A stretch of DNA of 64,000 nt, from NCBI RefSeq assembly GCF_025380365.1, contig NZ_JAOCQF010000001.1, positions 1,662,245 to 1,726,244 of the forward strand. Reading direction: 5' to 3'. Below are positions 1-10,347 of this stretch, piece by piece; position 1 is the first letter of the stretch; every line of letters begins with the position of its first letter. The notes beneath the pieces were generated by a model. The model was not told the DNA's origin. It did no database searches and was given only the letters and a program-made list of their open reading frames with translations. The stretch comes from Albidovulum sediminis. GTDB lineage: Bacteria; Pseudomonadota; Alphaproteobacteria; Rhodobacterales; Rhodobacteraceae. A program made the translations under genes and the position numbers.

Positions 1-1239
1 CGTGGCGTAGATGTCGCCCGCGGCGATGAACTGGCTGCCGTAGACGTAGATGCCCGATGCCAGGTCGATACCGCCCTTGGTCAGGATCTGGACATCGCCG
101 CCGTCAGTGCAGTCGTCGTTCTTGCCGAAGCGCACTCCGGAGCGTCCGTAAAACGACTTGTCGTCCAGGTTCGTGTTCAGGAACACCGCATCCTCGAGCG
201 AGGCGCCCTCGCCCAAGTCCGTCCCGAACTGGATGCGGCAGTTGGTGACGATCACCATCTTGCGCAGCCAGTCGCCCTTGACCTGCTTGTGCTGGTTGTC
301 GTTCCTGCAGTCCAGAACGTGGACGCGCCCCTCTTTGAAGTCGCCGGGGTCAAGCATAGTCTTGCCCTGGCCGTTGACCTTCACGGTGACCTTGCTGGTG
401 ATGTAGCTGCGATAGTAGGGCGAATCCGGGTTCATGATCCCGTATTTCGCGTCGCTGGGGTTGAGGATCCCCTGCTCGATCTTGCTCAGGCGGTCGAGGA
501 TGCGGATCGCATAGGACCCGTCGCGCAGGGCCTCGAACAGGCCCTGGTTCTGCTCGTATCCGGAATCCGGGATCACCACGTCCGACTTGTCGGGCATGGA
601 TACGATGACGCCGGTGTTGAAGACGTTGTTGGAGTTGATCTCGACATGGGTCTGCGAGTGGATGCAGTAGCCGGGCTCATAGGTGTTGTTGCTTTGCGTA
701 TCGACACGCTCCTGCGCCACGATGCCTTCGCGGAAGCAGGACGCGTAATAGGTCTCCCAGATCGAGCCGGAGCCGACGTCGAAGGACTCCTGCCCCGCAA
801 GGCGCAGGAACCACGTCCCCAGTTCGTTGTTCTGGGATTCATACCGCCGGGTCGAAACGAAGACCGCATTCTTGGACAGCGAATTGGGCGTGAACTTGCC
901 TGTCGATGCATCCCAGTCGCCGAAGACGATATCCTCGGGCTTCAGCACCGTGCCGTATTTCGAGGCCGGCATCATGTTGGTGGCGACCGTGATCGCCTTG
1001 GTCTTCGCCACGCTTGCCGTATTCCACTCGCGCGACCAGAGCGCGGCATGAGCGGCGGAGTCCGCGGTCGCCTGCAACTGGGTGTAGGCCTGGAAGCCGT
1101 TGCCCACGTCGACGGCGAAACCGCCGATCACGAGGCTCGCGATCAGCATCTGGAGGCTCAGAACGGTGATGCCGCCGCGCTCGGCGGCGGCGCGGCCGGT
1201 CACGGCCCGGGCAAGCGCGGCAAGGCGGGATTTCCTCAT
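1..1239 (-). CDS. TadG-like Flp pilus assembly protein, 3' end cut by window
   Basis: An open frame runs from the ATG at 1239 to the window edge, giving 413 residues with no stop. The N-terminus is basic. A single membrane segment (about residues 24-45) follows a Glu-Arg-Gly-Gly motif, the TadE/TadG pseudopilin layout, and a long polar extracytoplasmic region comes after it. That region has scattered cysteines and Asn/Asp-rich stretches. The start overlaps the stop of the gene upstream (ATGA), so the two are cotranscribed and probably act together. In this family the protein is a minor pilin-like or assembly component of Tad pili at the inner membrane or periplasm. No vWA MIDAS motif is seen in the visible part. 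The C-terminus lies outside the window. Confidence 0.8.
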   Translation of the reverse strand, partial: MRKSRLAALARAVTGRAAAERGGITVLSLQMLIASLVIGGFAVDVGNGFQAYTQLQATADSAAHAALWSREWNTASVAKTKAITVATNMMPASKYGTVLKPEDIVFGDWDASTGKFTPNSLSKNAVFVSTRRYESQNNELGTWFLRLAGQESFDVGSGSIWETYYASCFREGIVAQERVDTQSNNTYEPGYCIHSQTHVEINSNNVFNTGVIVSMPDKSDVVIPDSGYEQNQGLFEALRDGSYAIRILDRLSKIEQGILNPSDAKYGIMNPDSPYYRSYITSKVTVKVNGQGKTMLDPGDFKEGRVHVLDCRNDNQHKQVKGDWLRKMVIVTNCRIQFGTDLGEGASLEDAVFLNTNLDDKSFYGRSGVRFGKNDDCTDGGDVQILTKGGIDLASGIYVYGSQFIAAGDIYAT

Positions 1240-1649
1240 TCGCTGAATCCTTCATCCAGTTGATCCGCCGTGACCCGCCAGTCGTTGTTGAAGGCATAGG
1301 CGATGCCCAACAGGTCCAGATCGGCCAGCGGCACGGTTACGGTGGTCGTGATCAGCCCGGCAACGTTCGTGGTGACCGCACTCGCGTTGGTGCTGATCGG
1401 CGCGATGCGGTTTTCGACATAGGTTTCGGTTTCGGCGTTGGTGGTCAGGCGGCGGATCGAATAGTTGCGGTTGCCGTCCTGGATGATCCGCATGATCCGC
1501 GACTGGTTGTTGAAGATCATCGAGATGTCGACCATCAGCGAAAACAGCCCGAGGAAGAACGGCAGCCACAGGATGACCTCGATCGTCGCGGCCCCGTTCT
1601 CGCGGTGCCAGAACCTGGCGACCCGACGATCAAGACGAAATGGCAACAT
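1236..1649 (-). CDS. TadE-like pseudopilin
   Basis: A 137-residue protein. A short basic leader is followed by Gly19-Ala-Ala-Thr-Ile-Glu24 and one hydrophobic segment (about 23-45), the signature of TadE/TadF minor pseudopilins; TadV-type prepilin peptidases cleave near such a Gly and use the Glu at +5. The rest is polar and predicted periplasmic. The ATG at 1649 is chosen over an upstream in-frame start because GAGGAG sits seven bases before it and the conserved leader begins there. The gene opens a two-gene minus-strand unit with the TadG-like gene, which it overlaps by four bases. Function is inferred from the family architecture. Confidence 0.8.
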   Translation of the reverse strand: MLPFRLDRRVARFWHRENGAATIEVILWLPFFLGLFSLMVDISMIFNNQSRIMRIIQDGNRNYSIRRLTTNAETETYVENRIAPISTNASAVTTNVAGLITTTVTVPLADLDLLGIAYAFNNDWRVTADQLDEGFSE

Positions 1650-1955
1650 CGACGTCTCCTCAAAGCTGCCGTCCTGGCAGCCCCCCACACCCCGTCGATT
1701 TGGCGAAGAAAATCTGGCTAAAATTTGTCTAATCCCGGCCGGAGTGACGGCAAGCACCAGAAGAATCCACATATGCGCGGAGAAATCGGAGGATTTGGGT
1801 GGGATTGGGGCGAAGTAGGCAACAGTGGATGTAAAGGATTTACAACCTGCAGTTGATACTCAACAACTCAGAGTTGCGCACGGCAGTCCGCGGCCGGGGG
1901 CGCGAATCTGGCCCGCCCCCGGCGCCTCTCTCCCCACGATTGAAAAGCGCCCCGA
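1650..1955. other. Intergenic region between gdhA 3' end and the tadE-like gene
   Basis: No credible gene is seen here. The part next to the tadE-like start (about 1700-1760) is AT-rich for this genome and probably carries its promoter. Near the gdhA end there is a GC-rich hairpin (1893-1923). Confidence 0.5.
1893..1923 (-). terminator. GC-rich stem-loop after gdhA
   Basis: A perfect 10-bp inverted repeat (arms 1893-1902 and 1914-1923, loop 11) begins 33 bases past the gdhA stop. There is no T-tract on the minus strand, so it may protect the 3' end or terminate only weakly. Confidence 0.45.
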
Positions 1956-3386
<1,431 letters not shown>

Positions 3387-3708
3387 CGGGCTCTCCTGAC
3401 CTCGGCACGGGGCGTCGCCTTGGCGCGACAGCCCATCTCTAGCACGCCATCGCCGGAACGGACACAGGCCAAAGAAAATGCGACCGGGGAAGAATCGAGA
3501 TGTCGTCACTCGCGGTATCGGGAAGGGCGCGGGGTGAGTCGGGGGGCGAGTCGGGGCCGATTCCGGAAGCGGGCGGTGACATTAGGCGCCAATGCGGCGA
3601 ACCGTTTCCATGCCGACACAAAGCTGCCCTCATGCCACATTTCGGCCTCAATTCGCCGCCCCACTGGCTGCGTGTAGTTTTCCTGTTCACGAGTAACGGC
3701 AGTTCGCC
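3387..3708. other. Divergent promoter region between gdhA and tadG-like gene
   Basis: These 322 bases separate two divergent genes. A short direct repeat, gagtcgggg, occurs twice around 3536-3556. No gene, RNA or clear palindromic operator was recognised. Promoters for both flanking genes must lie here. Confidence 0.5.
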
Positions 3709-5397
3709 ATGTCCGACGCATGCCCCCGTGGCCCCCTGCGGGCCCCGCATTTCCCCCGTCACGACCGCCAGTTTCCGCTCGCCGCGCGACTTGCCCGGCG
3801 CGCCGCTTCCGAACGCGGCAGCCTCGTGGTCTTCTCGCTTTTCTGCTTTCTCTGCATGCTCATCCTCGCCGGTGTCGCGCTCGACGTGATGTATTTCGAG
3901 GAAAAGCGGACGCGGCTTCAGAACACGCTCGACCGCGCGGTTCTGGCGGCGGCAGACCTGAACCAGACCCTGCCGCCCGAGGATGTGGTGAAGGATTACT
4001 TCACCAAGTCGGGCCTGCGCGCCCCGCTCGATAGCGAGATCGAGGCGACGACGGGCGCCTCGGACGAATGGCGCTCGGTCCGGGTGAACCTGCGCGAGGG
4101 CGTACCCACCATGTTCATGCGGCTGGTCGGCACGCCGACGCTGACCGCGCCCGCGCTTGGCGCGGCAGAGGAACGCATCGGCATGGTGGAAATCTCGCTG
4201 GTGCTCGACGTCTCCGGCTCGATGAACTCCAACAGCCGTCTGGTGAACCTCAAGCCCGCGGCCAAGGCCTTTGTAGATCAGGTCTTCGACACGGTCGAAC
4301 CCGGCCACCTGTCGCTCTCGATCATCCCCTATTCGACGCAGGTCAGCCTGGGGACCGGCTTCTCGGGCTATTTCAACCTGACCGACGAACACACCCTGTC
4401 GCACTGCATCGAGTTCGACCGCACCGACTACCAGACCGCCGCCATGGCCCCGAAGACCACGCCCCTTGGCGATGCGGCGGGCGCGGCCGATCGCGTCTAC
4501 CAGCGCAACGGGCATTTCGACCCGTTCAATTCGGTGGTGCCGCCGTCGCTGACGAACTGCGCCGCCATGGCCAACCGCCGCATCCTGCCCTTCTCGGGCG
4601 ACCGCGACGCGCTCAAGACCTACATCGACGCGCTGACCGCCTCGGGGAACACCTCGATCGACATCGGCATGAAGTGGGGCGCGGCTCTGGTCGATCCGTC
4701 GATTCAGTACACCGTCCGGCAGATGATCGCGGGCGGAGAGGCGCCGGCGGCCTTCGACGGACGGCCCGCGGCCTATTCGGACACGACGACGCTGAAGGTC
4801 GTGGTGATCATGACCGACGGCGAGAACACGACCGAATACCGCCTACGCGACGCCTATGACCACGGCCCCAGCCGCCTGTGGCGCAGCAATGACGCGCGCT
4901 GGACGAACGACCCCGCCAACCTGAGCCAGTATTCGCTCTTCGATGCGGGCCGCAACCAGTACTACTCCTTCGCGCTGGCCCAATGGCGGAACCTTCCCTA
5001 CGGCGACGATCCCGCGGACCCCGGCGATGCGGTGCAGATGACCTGGCCCGAGGTCTGGGCGACGATGTCGATCGACTGGTTCGCGAACCGGATCATCTCG
5101 CCCATCTATGGCACCACCGTGCGCAACACCTGGCGGTCCGACAGCGTGGCCTCGCCGGTCGCGAACGAATACATCCGCGACGACAAGGACGCCCGCACGA
5201 TCGAGATCTGCTCGGCCGCGAAGGAACAGGGCATCAAGGTCTTCGCGATCGGGTTCGAGGCGCCGACGCGCGGGCTCAACCTGCTCAGGACCTGCGCGTC
5301 CTCGCCCGCCCATTTCTACTCGGTCACCGGTCTCCAGATCGCCGACGCCTTCGCCGGCATCGCAAGCTCCATCAGCAAGCTGAGGTTGACGGAATGA
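3709..5397 (+). CDS. TadG-like pilus assembly protein with vWA domain
   Basis: A 562-residue protein. A basic N-terminus and Glu-Arg-Gly motif lead into one membrane segment (about 39-60). A von Willebrand A fold follows, with the MIDAS sequence DVSGSMNS at about 167 and a second acidic site, TDGEN, at about 369. TadG proteins of this type anchor in the inner membrane and expose the vWA domain in the periplasm, where they are thought to support Tad pilus assembly. It starts a three-gene plus-strand operon with two TadE-like genes and overlaps the next one by ATGA. The ribosome binding site is weak. Multiple long inserts between the MIDAS and C-terminus make it larger than a minimal vWA domain. 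Confidence 0.85.
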   Translation: MSDACPRGPLRAPHFPRHDRQFPLAARLARRAASERGSLVVFSLFCFLCMLILAGVALDVMYFEEKRTRLQNTLDRAVLAAADLNQTLPPEDVVKDYFTKSGLRAPLDSEIEATTGASDEWRSVRVNLREGVPTMFMRLVGTPTLTAPALGAAEERIGMVEISLVLDVSGSMNSNSRLVNLKPAAKAFVDQVFDTVEPGHLSLSIIPYSTQVSLGTGFSGYFNLTDEHTLSHCIEFDRTDYQTAAMAPKTTPLGDAAGAADRVYQRNGHFDPFNSVVPPSLTNCAAMANRRILPFSGDRDALKTYIDALTASGNTSIDIGMKWGAALVDPSIQYTVRQMIAGGEAPAAFDGRPAAYSDTTTLKVVVIMTDGENTTEYRLRDAYDHGPSRLWRSNDARWTNDPANLSQYSLFDAGRNQYYSFALAQWRNLPYGDDPADPGDAVQMTWPEVWATMSIDWFANRIISPIYGTTVRNTWRSDSVASPVANEYIRDDKDARTIEICSAAKEQGIKVFAIGFEAPTRGLNLLRTCASSPAHFYSVTGLQIADAFAGIASSISKLRLTE

Positions 5398-5951
5398 AAC
5401 GCTTCGCCCTTCGCAGGTTCCGCGCCAGCGCCCGCCGTTTCGCCCGTGCAGAGCGGGGCGCCGTGACCATCCCCTTCGTTCTCTTCGTCCCGGTGTTCAT
5501 GGTCTTCATCCTGTCGTCGATGGAGCTTGGCTTCGTGATGATGCGCCATGTGATGCTGGAACGCGCGCTTGACATGACGGTGCGCGACCTGCGCCTTGGC
5601 CGGGTCGCGAACCCCACGCACGACGCGATCCTGGCCCGGCTTTGCGGCTATTCCGCGTTCCTGGGCGACTGCGAGGATACCGTGCTGCTGGAACTGCGGC
5701 CGATCGCGAAGAACAGCTGGACGCCATTCGACACCGGGCCGACCTGCGTCGACCGCGACGCGCCGGTGCAGCCGGTCACCGAATTCGCCGCCGGCGGCAG
5801 CGACGAGCTGATGCTGGTGCGCGCCTGCGCCAAGGTCAAGCCGCTGATGCCGACCACGGGGCTTGGCCTGCACATCACCACCGATGGCAGCGGCGACTAT
5901 GCCCTGATCGCCTCCACCGCCTTCGTCAACGAACCCAGACCGGGGACATGA
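5394..5951 (+). CDS. TadE-like pseudopilin
   Basis: A 185-residue protein with a strongly basic leader (Arg-rich, residues 2-21), then Arg-Gly-Ala and a single hydrophobic segment (about 24-46). The remainder is predicted periplasmic, with four cysteines that could pair. This is the TadE/TadF layout, but the usual Glu at +5 after the Gly is replaced (AVTIPF), so classical prepilin processing is uncertain. The start codon overlaps the tadG-like stop (ATGA), and the next gene begins two bases after this stop, so all three are translationally linked. Confidence 0.75.
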   Translation: MKRFALRRFRASARRFARAERGAVTIPFVLFVPVFMVFILSSMELGFVMMRHVMLERALDMTVRDLRLGRVANPTHDAILARLCGYSAFLGDCEDTVLLELRPIAKNSWTPFDTGPTCVDRDAPVQPVTEFAAGGSDELMLVRACAKVKPLMPTTGLGLHITTDGSGDYALIASTAFVNEPRPGT

Positions 5952-5952
5952 C

Positions 5953-6552
5953 ATGAACATCCTCAGCCTTCTTCGCCAGACCGGGCAACGTTTCCGCAGC
6001 AGCGAGCGCGGCACCGCGCCGGTCGAGGCCGTGATCGTCACGCCGTTGCTGTTCTGGTGGTATCTCGCCGCCTACCAGTACTTCGATGCCTTCCGCGAGA
6101 AGAACGCCAACCAGAAGGCGGCCTATGCGATCTCCGACATGATCTCGCGCGAGACCGCCGAAATCGACACCGCCTACATCGAGCGGATGGGCGAGGTCTT
6201 CGACTATCTGACGATGTCGCGCCAGCCGGGCTGGATCCGGGTGACCTCGGTCTACTGGGACGATGTCGCGGGCGTCTATCGCACCGCCTGGTCGCACGCC
6301 ACTGACGGGCATGCGCCGCATACCGATGCGACCATCGCGACCGAGACGGCGCGCATCCCGGTGCTACCGGTCGGCGACACGGTCGTCCTGGTGGAAACCT
6401 CGACGACCTATCAGCCGTTCTTCCGCATCGGGCTGGAGGCGACGCAGCTCAACAACTTCGTCACCACGCGCCCGCGCTTTGCCAGCCAGATCGTCTTCGA
6501 GGGACAGCTCGCCCCCGAGGTCGAGCCGGTGCCGGACGTGGGCGGCGCCTGA
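5953..6552 (+). CDS. TadE-like pseudopilin
   Basis: A 199-residue protein. The leader ends in Glu-Arg-Gly20, followed by TAPVEA with Glu25 at the expected +5 position and a hydrophobic segment (about 24-44). The exported part has no cysteine pairs and an acidic Pro-rich tail. It is the last gene of the plus-strand Tad group, directly behind the preceding TadE-like gene. The family acts as minor pseudopilins in Tad/Flp pilus biogenesis at the inner membrane. No secretion ATPase or major Flp pilin is in this window, so the core tad cluster must be elsewhere. Confidence 0.75.
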   Translation: MNILSLLRQTGQRFRSSERGTAPVEAVIVTPLLFWWYLAAYQYFDAFREKNANQKAAYAISDMISRETAEIDTAYIERMGEVFDYLTMSRQPGWIRVTSVYWDDVAGVYRTAWSHATDGHAPHTDATIATETARIPVLPVGDTVVLVETSTTYQPFFRIGLEATQLNNFVTTRPRFASQIVFEGQLAPEVEPVPDVGGA

Positions 6553-6678
6553 GCCGCCCGGTCCCGCATCCGCGGTTGTGCAGCCGCAAACCGACCCTGT
6601 GAGCAACGGCGCCGCGCCCGGGGCTCGCGTTGTCGTGATCGCGGCCTATATTCGAGGCAAGCGAACAGGAGGCTTGCC

Positions 6679-7590
6679 ATGTCCATCCGACCCATCCTCG
6701 AATCCCGCCGCGCCCAGCCCACGATGGAGGGCGCCGGGGTGAAACTGCACCGCGCCTTCGGGTTCCGCGACCCGAGCGAGCTTGACCCCTTCCTGCTTTT
6801 CGACGATTTCCGCAACGAACGGCCCGAGGATTACCTGCGCGGCTTTCCCTGGCACCCGCACCGGGGGATCGAGACGATCACCTATGTTCTGGCCGGCACG
6901 GTCGAACACGGCGACAGCCTTGGCAACAAGGGGCGCCTCGGCGCCGGCGACGTGCAGTGGATGACGGCCGGGTCCGGCATCATGCATCAGGAAATGCCGC
7001 TCGGGAACGCGAAGGGGCAGATGCACGGCTTCCAGCTCTGGGCGAACCTGCCGTCGCGGCTGAAGATGACGGCGCCGCGCTATCAGGACGTGAAGGCGGC
7101 CGACATCCCCGAGGTCATCGATGACGACGGCACGGTGGTGCGCGTGGTGGTCGGCTCCTTCTGGGGCCGGACCGGCCCGGTCGACGGGATTGCCGCCGAT
7201 CCGCAATACCTCGACATCACGGTGCCCGCCGGGGTCAGGAAGACCTTCAAGGTCGACACCTACCGCCGCGCCTTCGCCTATGTGTTCGAGGGGGCGGGCC
7301 GGTTTGCCGACGCCTCGCGCCCCGAGGGGGTGCTGCTCGAGAAGGAGGTGATGGGCGAGGAGGTGAACATCCGCGACCTGTCCGGCGACCGCACGCTGAT
7401 CCGCTTTGGCAGCGGCGACGAGGTGACGGTGCAGGCGGGTGAGCGGGGGATGCGGTTCCTGCTGATCTCCGGCGCCCCGATCGAGGAGCCGGTGGCCTGG
7501 CACGGGCCGATCGTGATGAACACCAAGGCCGAGATCATGCAGGCCATGACCGACCTCCGGAACGGCACCTTCATCCAGCCGGCGCACTGA
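6679..7590 (+). CDS. Pirin family protein (bicupin)
   Basis: A 303-residue two-cupin protein of normal pirin length. The N-terminal cupin carries the metal ligands in HPHRG (His59, His61) and in HQE (His103, Glu105), as in iron-binding pirins; some members oxidise quercetin, others act as redox-sensitive regulators. An AGGAGG sequence directly upstream fixes the start. It is cytosolic and monocistronic by spacing. The C-terminal cupin lacks the ligand set, as usual for the family. The cellular role here cannot be deduced. Confidence 0.9.
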   Translation: MSIRPILESRRAQPTMEGAGVKLHRAFGFRDPSELDPFLLFDDFRNERPEDYLRGFPWHPHRGIETITYVLAGTVEHGDSLGNKGRLGAGDVQWMTAGSGIMHQEMPLGNAKGQMHGFQLWANLPSRLKMTAPRYQDVKAADIPEVIDDDGTVVRVVVGSFWGRTGPVDGIAADPQYLDITVPAGVRKTFKVDTYRRAFAYVFEGAGRFADASRPEGVLLEKEVMGEEVNIRDLSGDRTLIRFGSGDEVTVQAGERGMRFLLISGAPIEEPVAWHGPIVMNTKAEIMQAMTDLRNGTFIQPAH

Positions 7591-7697
7591 GGGGACGACG
7601 CCCCCCCGTGATCCGGGACGAAGGCGATGAAGATATCCGAAAGCCCCGGAATCGGGTAAGCTCCGCCGCAAAAGCATGGGGGCTTGGGGGTCATCGG

Positions 7698-8537
7698 ATG
7701 GCCAACGTGGATGAAAGCGCCGTTGCGGTCCACTACGGCGGCAATGAGCTCAGGTCCCGGCTCTTCGCGGCGATTGCGCGTTCCGGTCTGGACCTGAGCC
7801 GCCTTCGGCCTGTCGACCTTGCGCCGGTGGACGAGTTTCACATGGGCGGGCGCGCGGCCACGGCAGAGATTGTCGCGCGTGCCGGCCTGACCCCCGGCGA
7901 CCGGGTTCTGGACATCGGCAGCGGACTTGGCGGTCTGGTCCGGTATCTGGCCAGCGAAGTCGGCTGCCGTGCCACGGGCCTTGACCTGACGCCGGAATAC
8001 GTGGCCATCGCGCGGGAGTTCACGGACCTCACCGGACTGTCGGACAAGGCGGACTTCGTCGTCGGAAGCGCGCTAGCCCTGCCGTTCGACGACGCCACAT
8101 TCACCGCCGCGCTGACGTTTCATGTGGGGATGAACATCGCCGACCGGGAAACGAAGTATCGCGAGGCCTTCCGGGTACTGCGCCCCGGCGCGAAGTTCGT
8201 GATCTATGACGTGCTGAAGGGCCCCGAGCCGGGGATGCGCTTTCCGGTCCCGTGGGCACAAACGCAGGAGACGAGCCATCTGGTTTCCGCCGAGGAGATG
8301 GGCCGCCTGCTGACGTCCGCCGGATTCTTGATCCTGCATGAGGAAGATCGAACGCCCGTGGTCCTGAAACACCACCGGGCACGGGTGGCGGAGATGTCGG
8401 CCGGAACCCCTCCGCCGCCGCTCGGGCTGCATCTCTTGCAGGGGGACACCGCGAAGGTGAAATCCCAGAACATGATCGAGATGGCCGAGGCCGGACAGAT
8501 CGCGCTTGGGGCGTTCCTTGCCCGGAAGGCCGATTGA
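7698..8537 (+). CDS. Class I SAM-dependent methyltransferase
   Basis: A 279-residue protein with a Methyltransf_11-type fold. Motif I, VLDIGSGLGG, is at 70-79, an acidic residue for the ribose hydroxyls (GLDLTPE) follows, and the post-motif GSALALPFDDATF is typical. Before motif I lies DEFHMGGRAAT, a stretch seen in ubiE-like and amino-acid N-methyltransferases. The start at 7698 is preferred because GGGGG precedes it and the earlier in-frame start lacks a site. The acceptor substrate is unknown. It runs convergent with the hydrolase gene downstream. Confidence 0.82.
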   Translation: MANVDESAVAVHYGGNELRSRLFAAIARSGLDLSRLRPVDLAPVDEFHMGGRAATAEIVARAGLTPGDRVLDIGSGLGGLVRYLASEVGCRATGLDLTPEYVAIAREFTDLTGLSDKADFVVGSALALPFDDATFTAALTFHVGMNIADRETKYREAFRVLRPGAKFVIYDVLKGPEPGMRFPVPWAQTQETSHLVSAEEMGRLLTSAGFLILHEEDRTPVVLKHHRARVAEMSAGTPPPPLGLHLLQGDTAKVKSQNMIEMAEAGQIALGAFLARKAD

Positions 8538-8558
8538 AGGACGCGTGCCGTCGGCCAC

Positions 8559-8668
8559 CCCGCCGCCACGATACCTGGTGTTGACGCCGTTTGGCATGGC
8601 GATGGCTGCAAGCGCCACCGGCTTGGTGTCGGGCATAGGGGAAGGACCCGCGTCCTGCCCGGCCCGAA
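8559..8668 (-). pseudogene. Decayed fragment of a tetR 3' region
   Basis: On the minus strand this stretch encodes 35 residues that align without gaps to the C-terminal part of the TetR protein encoded at 9638-10225: 24 of 35 positions are identical, including AGQDAG, PDTK and NGVNT. It has no start, no HTH and no matching flanks, so it is a remnant. It lies immediately past the hydrolase stop, leaving the hydrolase gene bracketed by an intact tetR and a tetR scrap. This points to an old duplication or recombination here. Confidence 0.75.
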
Positions 8669-8674
8669 AGGCGA

Positions 8675-9559
8675 TCAGGGAAACCGGCGCTCCAGGAAGT
8701 TCCGGACGGCGCCCAGAAAGGCGGGTTCGTCCTCGATGAACGACAGGTGCGCGACCTCGGGTAGCTCGACGACGGCGGCATCCTGCATGCGGCCCGCGAA
8801 TTCCCGCAGCGTCGCGGGTCGGGCCTCGTCGTGCTCGCCGCAGACGTAAAGGACCGGTGCCGACACTTCCGCGAGCCGGGGCGAGCCGTCGTAGTCGCGG
8901 ATGGTGCCGCGCGCGGTGAACTCGCTCGGCCCCCAGATGTGGGTGTAGAGGGACTGGTTGAACAACTCGCCCGACCTGACGTGATGCGGGGGACGTCCCC
9001 CCTTCCGGCGGAGATGCCGTGCCATGAACAGTTCGTTGGCGTGCTGATAGCCGGGGTTGGCGAAGTCGTCGCTGGCCTCGCATTCCCGGATGAGCCGCTG
9101 CGCGTAGTCGGGCAGCCCCGCGATCAGGGCGCGCGCATCCTCGGACCAGCGGGCGGCGTCGAGGCACGGGCTGACAAGGATCAGCCCCGCCGTGCTGCCG
9201 GGGTGCCTGAGCGCGTATTCATAGGCCAGAAGCCCGCCCCAGGAGTGCCCGGCCAGGATCAGCGCCCCGTGGCCAAGCGCCAGGCGCACCCTCTCGATCT
9301 CCTCGACGAAATAGCCGATCGTCCAGTTCGCCGGGTCGCCGGGCCGGTCGGAGTTCCCGGTGTCGAGCTGGTCGTAGAGCACGACCGGGTGACGGTCGCA
9401 GAGCGCCGTCAGCGGCATCAGGTAATGATGCGACATTCCCGGCCCGCCGGTAATGCCCACAATCGCCGGCCTTGACTGAGCCAGGCCGTTCTGCCGGAAC
9501 CATGTGCGCCCGCCGGGGCCATCGACGTATCCGGCAATTTCCGGATCGGTCCAGCTCAT
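8675..9559 (-). CDS. Alpha/beta hydrolase, proline iminopeptidase-like (S33)
   Basis: A 294-residue hydrolase. The oxyanion-hole motif GGPG is at 38-41, the nucleophile elbow GHSWGG has Ser106, and the remaining triad candidates are the Asp in GEHDEAR and the His in EVAHLSF near the C-terminus. DQLDTGNS after strand 4 is typical of the proline iminopeptidase/tricorn-interacting group. It probably cleaves small peptides or amides in the cytosol. The gene lies 78 bases downstream of a TetR gene on the same strand and may be its target. The C-terminus abuts a tetR remnant, so the end of this gene may have been reshaped by that event. Confidence 0.85.
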   Translation of the reverse strand: MSWTDPEIAGYVDGPGGRTWFRQNGLAQSRPAIVGITGGPGMSHHYLMPLTALCDRHPVVLYDQLDTGNSDRPGDPANWTIGYFVEEIERVRLALGHGALILAGHSWGGLLAYEYALRHPGSTAGLILVSPCLDAARWSEDARALIAGLPDYAQRLIRECEASDDFANPGYQHANELFMARHLRRKGGRPPHHVRSGELFNQSLYTHIWGPSEFTARGTIRDYDGSPRLAEVSAPVLYVCGEHDEARPATLREFAGRMQDAAVVELPEVAHLSFIEDEPAFLGAVRNFLERRFP

Positions 9560-9637
9560 CAGACCTCCGCGGCGCTTGGGTGTTCCCTGACAGGTGACAC
9601 CCGATCGTCCGATGGGTCAACGCAATTCGGCGCGGCG

Positions 9638-10225
9638 TCACGCCGCGACGGCCTTCCGGGCCATGTCCCAGTAGATATCGCCGATGGCGGCGCGGCCCAG
9701 CCGCCCGCCCTCGCGATACCAGGTGTTGACGCCGTTCAGCATGGCGATGATTGCCAGCGTCGCCAGCTTGGTGTCGGGCACGGCGAAGTGGCCCGCGTCC
9801 TGCCCCGCCCGCAGGATCGCTTCCAGCCGGTTCTCGTAGTCGCGCCTCAGCCCCTCGATCACCGCGAAATTCTCCGGCCCGAGGTTCCGCAGTTCCATGT
9901 AGGACAGGAACACCGCCTCGGCGTGGTCGAGGTTGAAGGCGATGTGGAAGCGCACGAAGGCCTCCAGCCGTTCGACCGGGTCAGCGGAGGGTTCGGCGGC
10001 GTCCCAGGCGGCGATCAGTTCGTCCATGTGGTCGCGCAGCAGATCGACCAGCATCGTCTCCTTGTCGGGAGTGTAGAGGTAAAGTGCGCCGGCCTGCACG
10101 CCCACCTCGGCCGCGATCTGGCGCATGGAAACGGCAGCGAAGCCGTGACGCGCGAACAGATGCCGCGCCGCCGCGCGGATGCGCGGGCCGGTGATGTCGG
10201 AACGGGAGCCGGGTTTGCGTGCCAT
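9638..10225 (-). CDS. TetR/AcrR family transcriptional regulator
   Basis: A 195-residue regulator. The N-terminal HTH (about 12-55) contains AARHLFARHGFAAVSMRQIA, the standard TetR pattern, and a helical ligand-binding domain follows. A perfect palindrome lies 15 bases upstream of the start, suggesting autorepression. The likely target is itself plus the same-strand hydrolase downstream, and possibly the divergent lipoprotein gene. The inducer is unknown. A decayed copy of its C-terminal coding region is found at 8559-8668. Confidence 0.88.
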   Translation of the reverse strand: MARKPGSRSDITGPRIRAAARHLFARHGFAAVSMRQIAAEVGVQAGALYLYTPDKETMLVDLLRDHMDELIAAWDAAEPSADPVERLEAFVRFHIAFNLDHAEAVFLSYMELRNLGPENFAVIEGLRRDYENRLEAILRAGQDAGHFAVPDTKLATLAIIAMLNGVNTWYREGGRLGRAAIGDIYWDMARKAVAA

Positions 10226-10239
10226 GGCGGCAGAGTATC

Positions 10240-10253
10240 TGAACGCCCGTTCA
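10240..10253. promoter_or_regulatory. Operator-like palindrome upstream of tetR
   Basis: TGAACGCCCGTTCA is a perfect inverted repeat with 6-base arms and a 2-base centre, 15 bases before the tetR start. Size, symmetry and position fit a TetR-family operator for autoregulation. The divergent lipoprotein gene begins about 95 bases away. Confidence 0.65.
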
Positions 10254-10347
10254 ATACAATCCCCCCCGCTTGCCCCCCCGCTTGCGATCCCTCCGCTTGC
10301 GAACCCCCGCGGCGCCCCCTATCCTTGCCGCGCAGTCCGGAGGCAGC

